Positions 25,010-32,538 of a DNA stretch of 64,000 nucleotides are shown piece by piece. A program made the translations under genes and the position numbers. Under the pieces are notes generated by a model, which was not told where the DNA came from, did not search any database, and saw only the letters and a list, made by a program, of their open reading frames with translations. Origin of the DNA: Pseudanabaena sp. SR411 (GTDB taxonomy: Bacteria; Cyanobacteriota; Cyanobacteriia; Pseudanabaenales; Pseudanabaenaceae). The DNA lies in NCBI RefSeq assembly GCF_002251945.1, contig NZ_NDHW01000027.1:1-64000 (forward strand). The letters run 5' to 3'. Every line of letters begins with the position of its first letter. Within the stretch, counting starts at the first letter, position 1.

Positions 25010-26083
25010 ATGACTCAAAAAAGCAAGCTCCAAGCACTAAGCATTCGCCTAATTTCGATGAAGTCTCCTGATGCCAATGAAGAGACTTTAGCCAGTGCTG
25101 ATAAGTTGGGTAATGCACAGGGTAATCTGTTACAGGCTAATAGTGATAGTGTGCGATCGCCTACTAATTGCAAACTGCTGGTTAATCCCAATGAGCCGAG
25201 CGAAATTGTAGTCAAACTCAAAAATTCCAGTAATCGCTCGCTTCTGACCAACTTACGGGTCGAAGGGGACTTCCCATCGGATTGGTTGCAAATTGGGATG
25301 GAAGGGAATCAGTTGCCTCCCTATGCAGAAATGGAAGCCGTACTCTATTTCCAAGTTCCTGCGGACTTTTTTGAAAACCAAGAAGCGATCGTGCAAGGTC
25401 AGCCCCTCACGATTAATTATCAGGGGCAGTTACAAATTTATGGTGGTTATGCGAGTTCAGATTCAGATTCAGGATTCTCACCTAGACTAGAACTATTTGA
25501 TATTGAGCCATTTCGGCTTTATGTGCGTCCGTCTAGTTTATATCTGGACTTCTTACCTGATGCTTACCGTGAAGTAGATTTTGTAGGACGCTTGCTGAAG
25601 ATCTTTGAAGAAGCCCTAGAACCCGATGTGCAGATCTTAGACACGCTCTGGGCTTATCTCGACCCGATGCTAGCTCCTGAAACTATGTTGCCATTTCTTG
25701 CTCATTGGGTGGGATGGGAAACATCACCATATCTTGATGTTGAGCGGCAACGCTACTTGATCAAGCAAGCCATGCAGATTTATCGTTGGCGGGGAACTCG
25801 TCGGGGGTTACGCTTTTATATCCATTTGTTTACAGGGTTACCCCTTGATGAACATTTGCCTGAAGCAGAAAAGCACATTAGTATTTTTGAAATTACAGGA
25901 CGGGGTTTTGTGCTTGGTGAAGCTATCCTCGGACAAAATGCTTCAACAGGTGGTGGTAGACCCTTTCATTTTGTGGTGAGAATTCGTAATGATTTACAAA
26001 ATGCTCTTGACTTGCCACTTATCCATCGAATTATCGAGCGGGAAAAACCTGTTTTTTGTACCTACGATCTAGAAGTTATTTAA
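25010..26083 (+). CDS. Baseplate protein I-like (phage tail protein I family)
   Basis: A 357-residue protein. The C-terminal half matches phage tail protein I: YLDFLPDAYREVDFVGRLLK, EPDVQILDTLWAYLDPMLAP, LPFLAHWVGWETSPYLD, QMQIYRWRGTRRGLRFY-like sequence and LFTGLPLDE. The N-terminal 150 residues are a separate beta-rich domain (TNCKLLVNPNEPSEIVVKLK, LPPYAEMEAVLYFQVPADFF) that resembles an Ig-like fold. The WD40 protein at 29302 also has Ig-like N-terminal domains. With J it forms the wedge heterodimer of the baseplate. The added domain may contact membrane-associated partners; that is inference. Confidence 0.88.
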   Translation: MTQKSKLQALSIRLISMKSPDANEETLASADKLGNAQGNLLQANSDSVRSPTNCKLLVNPNEPSEIVVKLKNSSNRSLLTNLRVEGDFPSDWLQIGMEGNQLPPYAEMEAVLYFQVPADFFENQEAIVQGQPLTINYQGQLQIYGGYASSDSDSGFSPRLELFDIEPFRLYVRPSSLYLDFLPDAYREVDFVGRLLKIFEEALEPDVQILDTLWAYLDPMLAPETMLPFLAHWVGWETSPYLDVERQRYLIKQAMQIYRWRGTRRGLRFYIHLFTGLPLDEHLPEAEKHISIFEITGRGFVLGEAILGQNASTGGGRPFHFVVRIRNDLQNALDLPLIHRIIEREKPVFCTYDLEVI

Positions 26084-26114
26084 AGATATCCTCACGAAGC
26101 GCCGATATCTTTAA
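26080..26114 (+). terminator. 11-bp hairpin overlapping the I-like gene stop
   Basis: TTAAAGATATC (26080-26090), which contains the TAA stop codon, pairs perfectly with 26104-26114 around CTCACGAAGCGCC. It may be an intercistronic stability or attenuation element. Confidence 0.45.
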
Positions 26115-26166
26115 AATCCTAAAAATGTATTGATAAAAATAATTGATAAAAAATCACTAAAAACCT

Positions 26167-27603
26167 ATGAATGACTTTCCCTATCCCATAATCAAGTCCT
26201 TTGAACGGCTACAGGTATCAGATGGATTGATGATCAATAGTGAACGATGGCGGCTCGCTCACGAGTATCACCAGCATCGCCAAAATGTCCAGTATCAATC
26301 CCTATTTTTACCAGGAATTATCTGTGGTTTAGGAGTTGCTCCGATCGCTGCACCTGCGGATTTACCAGCCAAATTTCGGGATGGGCGTTGGGTACAAATT
26401 CAACCAGGCATGGCGATCGATCTGCGCGGTAATTTTATTGTTGTGCCAACGCCCCTCGATTTTCGGATTTCCACGACTGCTTACGATGCCGAGATTACGA
26501 TTGTTTATCTAGTCCTTAGTTATGTCGATCCCGCCAAACTCAAGCGAGCTAGTGGCAATGAAGTACTGGTGGAAACATTTCGAGTTAATGAGAAGACTGA
26601 CTTGCCCCTTGAGACGGATATTGAAATCTGTCGAATAGCGATCGCGGAAGGGAAGTTAGAGATCCAAACGCCAATGGATATATTTTCTCCCAGCGTATCG
26701 CAATTAGATATGCGCTATCGTTTACAAGCTCAAATTCGTCCTCAAAATTTGGTTCGAGTAGCGACTTTTGGAAACCATCAACAAAACACTATTCAAGAAC
26801 ATCTCCATTTTCTCGGTCAATCTTTATCTAGTCTTGCGCCGAGCCTTAGCCTAATTGAGCCAATCGGTAAGCTAGATATTAGTGCCGAACTAACATTGAG
26901 TAATCTCAGTCCCTACCATCTCATTTATTTAACCCATGCTCAAGTCTTAACTATTAATGATGCTACGCAATTAGCTTTACGAGAATATATTGCTATTGGT
27001 GGGGTGATTATCATCGAAGCCGCAATTAGTAATAGCCCGTTAGAGAATCTATTAGAAATTTATAATGAACTACAAAATGCTAGCAACAAGCTCAGAAGAA
27101 CTAGCCAAGTTCAATCTATGGCTCAACAATCTGATCAATCGAGCCTTCAGGTGGAACTGCAATCTGAGCTAGAAGCGATCGCGATCGAAATTGATGTGGC
27201 TACTCAAGATTTACTTAATTCCTTCCATGGTCGGATTCCTATGGAAATATCAATGCAAGCTTTTTCCGATTTAGAGCGCACACATCCGCTTCGGAGTCAG
27301 CCCTTTCTCCTCCCGAACTTATCAGCGATCCTCCAGCAGCCAATGCAGATTCTCACGAATGGGGGGGTAATTGTCATACTCGGCAAACTATCACCGATCT
27401 GGAGTGGTCAGTCAGATCAAGCCCTGACAAGGGAAACCATTCGTAATTGCCAAGAATTGGGAATTAATATTCTCAACTATGCTGCTCAACGCTATGGGAT
27501 GTATCAAGCAATGCAAGTGAATCCTCAATACCAAAACAACCTTAATCTTCCACCAGAATCTGATCAGCGCCGTATCACGAATATGGTTGATACAACCCCT
27601 TAA
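26167..27603 (+). CDS. CIS-associated protein with DUF4159-like region
   Basis: A 478-residue protein without a transmembrane segment. The first 200 residues form a beta-rich domain (GLMINSERWRLAHEYHQHRQ, FLPGIICGLGVAPI, WVQIQPGMAIDLRGNFIVVP), which suggests a tail-fibre or baseplate adaptor. Residues about 215-300 and 385-430 resemble the DUF4159/glutamine-amidotransferase-like fold (LSPYHLIYLTHAQVLTIN, LREYIAIGGVIIIEA, LTNGGVIVILGKLSPIW). Proteins of this shape occur in cyanobacterial CIS clusters after the I-type gene. The conserved catalytic residues of true amidotransferases are not seen. It is probably structural; the exact role is unknown. Confidence 0.65.
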   Translation: MNDFPYPIIKSFERLQVSDGLMINSERWRLAHEYHQHRQNVQYQSLFLPGIICGLGVAPIAAPADLPAKFRDGRWVQIQPGMAIDLRGNFIVVPTPLDFRISTTAYDAEITIVYLVLSYVDPAKLKRASGNEVLVETFRVNEKTDLPLETDIEICRIAIAEGKLEIQTPMDIFSPSVSQLDMRYRLQAQIRPQNLVRVATFGNHQQNTIQEHLHFLGQSLSSLAPSLSLIEPIGKLDISAELTLSNLSPYHLIYLTHAQVLTINDATQLALREYIAIGGVIIIEAAISNSPLENLLEIYNELQNASNKLRRTSQVQSMAQQSDQSSLQVELQSELEAIAIEIDVATQDLLNSFHGRIPMEISMQAFSDLERTHPLRSQPFLLPNLSAILQQPMQILTNGGVIVILGKLSPIWSGQSDQALTRETIRNCQELGINILNYAAQRYGMYQAMQVNPQYQNNLNLPPESDQRRITNMVDTTP

Positions 27604-27642
27604 AACATTTAGACGTTCCCACTTATCCAAGGTTATCTATCT

Positions 27643-29226
27643 ATGTCTTCGATTCGGCAAATTTTTCCCATTGTGCTAAGCATTCAAATTACTGTGGCAG
27701 TTGGGATCACAGGTTGGATTTCATTTAATAGTAGTGAACGCGCCATTCAAAAATTAACCCGCGAGCTTTGTAATAACTTAAATTATCGCGTGGAGCTAAA
27801 AATCAATGCCTATCTCAAAGAGTCGGTGCGAATTAATCAAGCCTTGACAACCGCTCTTCGCAACGGCAGTGTCAACCCAAACGATATTAGTGAAGTTCAA
27901 ACAGAGATATTTAATACATCAAGGGAGCTAAACAGTCAAAATATTCTATTTTATGGCAATGAGAGTGGCACAATGGTTGGCATTGAGCGCCAAAATGATG
28001 CCAATTTTTTACTCCGCATTCGCGAAGATAACACCAGCCCTAATCGTCCTACGTATGAACTAAGCAATAATGGGATACGCGGCAAAGTGATTATGAATGA
28101 AGTGTATGACCATCGCACGCGCCCTTGGTATATCGATGCTAAAAAGTCTGGCAAGGCAATCTGGAGTTCGATTTTTGTGAGTACAACCGACGGTGAATTG
28201 ACTACCACCAAAGCTACCCCCATCTACAATGCTAGTGGTGGGCTTCAGGGGGTAGTAGGCATGAATATTTCCCTGAAACAAATCAAGCAGTTTATGCTGC
28301 AAACTCGTCCCAGCGATCAGTGGCATGTATTTTTGGTTGAAGGTAATGGCAATCTAGTTGCCACCACTTCTGAAGTTCCTGTATTTGAGAAAAATGGAAA
28401 TACAGTTAAGCGTTTTGAACTTGCTCAAAGTAAAGACCCACGCCTACAAGATGCTGGGTTGGCTTTGCGAAAACAGTTAGGCTCAACTCAAAGCATGGAA
28501 AATTTACAGGTAGTTGAATTTAATTCTAATGGCGAAAAATATATTTTGAGTATGCAGAAGTTGGCTCAAGATTTAGAGCTAGATTGGTCGGTGGGAATTA
28601 TTGTACCGAAGTCAATTTTTATGCAGGAGATTGATACCAATAACCGCGTCACTTTAGTTATTATTATGATTCTGTTAGCGGTAAATATTTTGATTGGTTT
28701 GGCGATCGCTTCGTGGCTATTACGTCCGATTAAAAATCTGATGACTGCGGCAAAAGAGATTGAAGAAGAATCTTTCAATTCTGAAGCATTAGATTCAGTT
28801 GCTCAGCGTCAAGACGAGCTGGGGCAGATGGCGCGAGTATTTCAAGAGATGGGAAGTACCATTGCTGAACGGCAAAATGGGATGAAGGGGCAACTTTTTA
28901 AGCTCCGACAAGAAAAGGACGAAGCCAAAAAGGAGGTGATTCGTTCTCGAATCGAGCAATCTCAATCACTACAGGCTCTACTGACTCGAGCTAGAGCATC
29001 TCGCACTGACAGCACTAGTACTACTTTGACGAGCATTGATAGTGCATTCATTCATCGATGTCAGCAAGAATTATTTGATTTAATTGGACCAGTCGCTAAA
29101 ATAATTTTAAAGAAAGCTTTAGACCAAAATCCGTCGCAATCACAATTAGTTGAAGAGATCGCCAGACAAATTCCTAATCAATTACAATCGGAGCAATTTC
29201 GCCAAAGATTTGTGAGCGAAAGATAG
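27643..29226 (+). CDS. dCache-HAMP membrane protein with C-terminal helical domain
   Basis: A 527-residue membrane sensor. TM1 is at about 8-27. Residues 30-320 are a double-Cache extracytoplasmic domain (NEVYDHRTRPWYIDAKKSGK, AIWSSIFVSTTDGELTTTKA, PIYNASGGLQGVVGMNIS). TM2 is about 328-355, followed by HAMP (LLRPIKNLMTAAKEIEEESF) and a coiled coil to about 440. There is no kinase, cyclase or chemotaxis output. Instead the last 65 residues (ELFDLIGPVAKIILKKALDQ to FRQRF) resemble the short helical domain found at the C-terminus of some bacterial Ser/Thr kinases. It lies within the CIS block, 40 bp after the DUF4159-like gene. I infer that it passes an external signal to the injection machinery by protein contact. 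Confidence 0.85.
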   Translation: MSSIRQIFPIVLSIQITVAVGITGWISFNSSERAIQKLTRELCNNLNYRVELKINAYLKESVRINQALTTALRNGSVNPNDISEVQTEIFNTSRELNSQNILFYGNESGTMVGIERQNDANFLLRIREDNTSPNRPTYELSNNGIRGKVIMNEVYDHRTRPWYIDAKKSGKAIWSSIFVSTTDGELTTTKATPIYNASGGLQGVVGMNISLKQIKQFMLQTRPSDQWHVFLVEGNGNLVATTSEVPVFEKNGNTVKRFELAQSKDPRLQDAGLALRKQLGSTQSMENLQVVEFNSNGEKYILSMQKLAQDLELDWSVGIIVPKSIFMQEIDTNNRVTLVIIMILLAVNILIGLAIASWLLRPIKNLMTAAKEIEEESFNSEALDSVAQRQDELGQMARVFQEMGSTIAERQNGMKGQLFKLRQEKDEAKKEVIRSRIEQSQSLQALLTRARASRTDSTSTTLTSIDSAFIHRCQQELFDLIGPVAKIILKKALDQNPSQSQLVEEIARQIPNQLQSEQFRQRFVSER

Positions 29227-29260
29227 CAGAGTGGCACTTAGAGCCACTCTGCTATCTTTC
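29218..29260 (+). terminator. 18-bp hairpin spanning the Cache gene stop codon
   Basis: GAAAGATAGCAGAGTGGC (29218-29235) includes the TAG stop and pairs perfectly with 29243-29260 around a seven-base loop. No U tract follows. It lies 42 bp before the WD40 gene and could be a partial terminator or processing site. Confidence 0.55.
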
Positions 29261-29301
29261 GTACTAACTATCCAGATAACATTAAGAGAATAAATAGAGC
29301 G

Positions 29302-31461
29302 ATGTCAGCAAATCAAATCGGCTTAGAGATACCTCAAAAAGAACTGAATTTTAAAATCGGTTCTGCAAAAAATTCTTTTCCCGTAGTTGTTGTTAATGAT
29401 AGCAATCAGTTTTCTAGCTTTCAAATTGAACTCATTGCCGCAGGTGCAGATATTCAAGAAGTTGGCTATGAGTGGTATACGATTTCACCTGATGTGAGTG
29501 TGAAGATCCCCCCAGGAGATTTGGTTGAGTTTATGGTTTCGATTATTGAAACCCCAATCTCAGGCTTCACAGGAATTATGAATATTACAGTTCGAGCTTT
29601 TTCGATCGAGTTACGTGAAGAAAATCGTGAAGTATTACGCATCAATCTCCAAGAAGGTGCAGGGCGATCAATTTTAAAGGCGGAAATACCTTCTCAAAAA
29701 CTTCAGGCTATGCCCCTTGATGATCTCGAAATTCCAATCTTAATAGGCAACCCTAGTCAGCAAAATACGAATGTTAGCTTAACCTGTCGCGATCTGCCAG
29801 ATTCATGGTTTCCTAGAGGCAATACTCAACAGTTCACTGTCAAGGCTGGGGCGCAGTTTCGGGCTGCTTTTGTATGTAGTTTGCCCTTTGATCATGATGC
29901 GATCGCCAAATCCTATCCCTTTACCATTGATATTTCCCACACTAATGGCTTACCTTCGCAATTAACATCTAGCTTAGAAGTATTGCCAAAAGGTGAGTTA
30001 GCCGTAATCTGTTCACCAAGGTTGCAAACTATTCCCGCTAAGCGATCGTGGAAGTTGTGGTGGAAGTTTTGGCAATCTTCACCAGCGATATTTACGCTCA
30101 CAGCCAACAATGCGAGCAACCTTCCTCAAAAAATTAGTTTTGATCTAGAGAATGTTAATTCTAGTGACTATGAAGACTTTTCCTTTGAAGTATCGCCCAA
30201 TGATGCTGAGATTGAACCATTCAGTAAAAATGATCTCCAACTTCAAGTTGATAAATCACGACCTTGGCTAGGAACATCTCAAAAATTAAATCTGTTAATT
30301 AAGGCAAACTGGCAAGATACAAGAGTTAACACCATTGATGAAGTCCAAGCGATTGAAGTTGTTGTTAAGCCAGTAGTTCCGCTTTTCTTAATAATTCTGA
30401 TTTTAGCAATCATTCTCTTTTTAATTGGTTGGTTGTTTAATCCTAATAATCCATTCCCACCACATCAGGGAGCGGTTACTTCTGTTCAGTATGACGGTAT
30501 TGGTGGTAATGCGATCAGTAGTTCTAACGATCGCACAATCCGTAAATGGAATGTGTCAGGATTTTATCGACCCTTTGTCGGCTTTGACCTAGGTACTTTA
30601 ACGGAAGCTCAGAAAGCTATTCGCACAGTTCGCTATCGTCCTGTTAATAATAATTTTGTGGCGGCGGGACTAGAAAATGGTGAAATTCAGATTTTGGATA
30701 GTCAAGGAGACAATAAACGCCCGATCGCCACATTTACTAATCAAGCAGATGATCGCGTATTTGGCTTAGAGTATACCCTCGATGCTAGAAACTTATTTAG
30801 TGGTCATGGTAGTGGCACGGTACTGCGCTGGGATCTCCAAAATCTGTTTACCAATCCGCCCACCCAACCAAGTCAGGTTAAGAAATTTGATTTTGCAATC
30901 ATTGCGATCGCTTTAGTTGGTCAAGATGACAGCACTTTGGCGATCGCTGGTCGTTATAACCAACTTGTTCTTTGGAATTGGGGCAACAATACGGTTAAGC
31001 AAATTCCCTATCCCAATGTCGGCGGACAGGATGATTATATTCAAAGTATTTCTGTCCCCGATCTCAAACGCAATTTACTGGCTACAGCCGATAATCAGGG
31101 CTATATGTCAGTTTGGGATCTTAGTACCTGTTTGCAAAGCGATCGCCCCTGTCAATTAGTCGATGGCTGGAAAGATGCTCATAATGCTAAACCTGTGCGA
31201 TCGGTTGCCTTCAGTTCCCAAGGTTGCTATTTAGTCAGTGGGGGTGATGATGGTCAAACGAAGCTGTGGGCTTTAACTGCCAATGGCAAACGCACCAGTA
31301 ATATTAACGGCAAAACTTTAGAAACTGCGCGTTCTTCCGTTAGTGCTGTCGATATCCATTTGCTTGGGAAAGATATTGTGACCATCAGTGGCACAACGGA
31401 AGGAAGAGTACTTGGTCAAAAAACAGACCGACTTTTTAACCTAGGATGTGATGTTGAGTAG
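29302..31461 (+). CDS. Membrane-anchored WD40 protein with Ig-like N-terminal domains
   Basis: A 719-residue protein. Residues 1-350 are beta-rich repeats without WD signatures (LEIPQKELNFKIGSAKNSFP, YEWYTISPDVSVKIPPGDLV, RDLPDSWFPRGNTQQFTVKA) and look like tandem Ig-like domains. A single transmembrane helix (VVPLFLIILILAIILFLIGW) is at about 360-380. Residues 390-715 are WD40 repeats forming a propeller (GGNAISSSNDRTIRKWNVSG, LLATADNQGYMSVWDLS, VRSVAFSSQGCYLVSGGDDG). There is no signal peptide, so which face is exposed is uncertain. It ends the co-directional CIS block and is followed by a strong hairpin. Scaffold or anchoring function at the membrane is inferred. Confidence 0.82.
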   Translation: MSANQIGLEIPQKELNFKIGSAKNSFPVVVVNDSNQFSSFQIELIAAGADIQEVGYEWYTISPDVSVKIPPGDLVEFMVSIIETPISGFTGIMNITVRAFSIELREENREVLRINLQEGAGRSILKAEIPSQKLQAMPLDDLEIPILIGNPSQQNTNVSLTCRDLPDSWFPRGNTQQFTVKAGAQFRAAFVCSLPFDHDAIAKSYPFTIDISHTNGLPSQLTSSLEVLPKGELAVICSPRLQTIPAKRSWKLWWKFWQSSPAIFTLTANNASNLPQKISFDLENVNSSDYEDFSFEVSPNDAEIEPFSKNDLQLQVDKSRPWLGTSQKLNLLIKANWQDTRVNTIDEVQAIEVVVKPVVPLFLIILILAIILFLIGWLFNPNNPFPPHQGAVTSVQYDGIGGNAISSSNDRTIRKWNVSGFYRPFVGFDLGTLTEAQKAIRTVRYRPVNNNFVAAGLENGEIQILDSQGDNKRPIATFTNQADDRVFGLEYTLDARNLFSGHGSGTVLRWDLQNLFTNPPTQPSQVKKFDFAIIAIALVGQDDSTLAIAGRYNQLVLWNWGNNTVKQIPYPNVGGQDDYIQSISVPDLKRNLLATADNQGYMSVWDLSTCLQSDRPCQLVDGWKDAHNAKPVRSVAFSSQGCYLVSGGDDGQTKLWALTANGKRTSNINGKTLETARSSVSAVDIHLLGKDIVTISGTTEGRVLGQKTDRLFNLGCDVE

Positions 31462-31488
31462 GGCGAGTTCGGGATAATTTAAAACTGG

Positions 31489-31527
31489 GTTTGAGAGAGG
31501 GTGTGCTATGCACACCCTCTCTCAAAC
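31489..31527 (+). terminator. 18-bp hairpin ending the CIS block
   Basis: GTTTGAGAGAGGGTGTGC (31489-31506) pairs perfectly with 31510-31527 around TAT, 28 bp after the WD40 stop. Inverted-strand similarity to the GTTTGAGAGAGTGCGCCCC arm at 46370-46390 suggests membership in the same hairpin family. It is a plausible end of the operon. Confidence 0.6.
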
Positions 31528-31632
31528 TCGAAACAACTATGAAGCCTTATTTATGACCCACATTCCGATCTTCAAAGAAGATCAAAATAATTAGAATAGG
31601 AAAAAAGCAAGGTTAGGAAAGAGGAGGGAGAT

Positions 31633-31950
31633 ATGAGTAGCGAAATAACAGTGCAAAACCTAAACCATCTGGGAATCGTAGCAGGAATAATCGATGAGAT
31701 CGGTATAGAGAAGAACATCAACGAAAGGCTTGGCAAAAACAGCCGAGAGAAAGTAAGCGCAGGGGTAATCGTAAAAGCAATGCTGATCAACGGATTAGGA
31801 TTTGTATCCGCGCCTTTGTATATGTTTGAGAAATTCTATAAAGGGATCGTAGTAGAACATTTATTAGGAGCAGGAGTAAAAGCGGAATACTTAAACGATG
31901 ACCGACTAGGGCAAGTCATGGATGATATATATGCCGAAAACGTTAGCTGA
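31633..31950 (+). pseudogene. Truncated IS1634-type transposase (DUF4277 N-terminal domain)
   Basis: ATG 31633, preceded by GAGGAGGGAGAT, opens a frame with the DUF4277 N-terminus of IS1634/IS4-group transposases (VQNLNHLGIVAGIIDEIGIE, KAMLINGLGFVSAPLYMFEK, LNDDRLGQVMDDIYAE). Only about 100 of the usual 500 or more residues remain, so the DDE catalytic domain is missing. Homology ends near 31938. The strong ribosome site is intact, so a fragment may still be translated. The right boundary adjoins 150 bp of unassigned sequence and then the CHAT fragment. Confidence 0.85.
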
Positions 31951-32102
31951 GATCTTGCGCCATTCCTAATAATCTTAAGTGGAAATGGGTTTGAGAACAA
32001 TTTTAAAACCATAACGAGCAGCAATATCAGCATTAATTCGGATGTATCGGAGAAGTTTTAACTAAAGAGCTAACCACCACTAACTCTAATTCTATACTAT
32101 TC

Positions 32103-32524
32103 TTCACCTCGCTACCCATGGACAACTCTCCACTGACGACCCTAAAAACTCCTTCATTATTTTTGGCGATGGCGAAAAAACGACAATTTCAGATATTCGG
32201 AAATGGGCTTTAACCAATGTTGATTTAGTGGTGTTGAGTGCCTGTCAGTCTGGACTAGGTGACAAATTAGGTAATGGTGTAGAGATCCTCGGCTTAGGAT
32301 TTCAAATGCAAGCCGCAGGAGCAAGAGTGGCGATCGCTTCTCTCTGGAAAGTTGATGATGCAGGCACACAAGCACTCATGACTGCTTTTTACGGTGAACT
32401 TCAAAAAGGTGATGTCACGGTCACGGAAGCATTACGTCGAGCGCAAGTTGCCTTGATCAAATCACCAAATTATAATCATCCTAATTACTGGTCAGCGTTC
32501 TTTGCGATCGGGAATGGATTGTAA
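32103..32524 (+). pseudogene. 5'-truncated CHAT caspase-like protease fragment
   Basis: A frame without a start, open from about 32103, encodes the C-terminal half of a CHAT domain: LHLATHGQLSTDDPKNSF, ISDIRKWALTNVDLVVLSAC, QSGLGDKLGNGVEILGLGFQ, ARVAIASLWKVDDAGTQALM and YWSAFFAIGNG. The catalytic His (ATHG) and Cys (SACQSG) are both kept. In-frame TAA codons lie immediately upstream, so the TPR or other N-terminal part of the original protein is lost. Only an internal GTG or ATG start (for example 32228) could give a product, and that product would lack the His. CHAT proteases normally act in cyanobacterial differentiation or defence. I regard this as a relic. Confidence 0.8.
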
Positions 32525-32538
32525 TATCACATTGTTTC

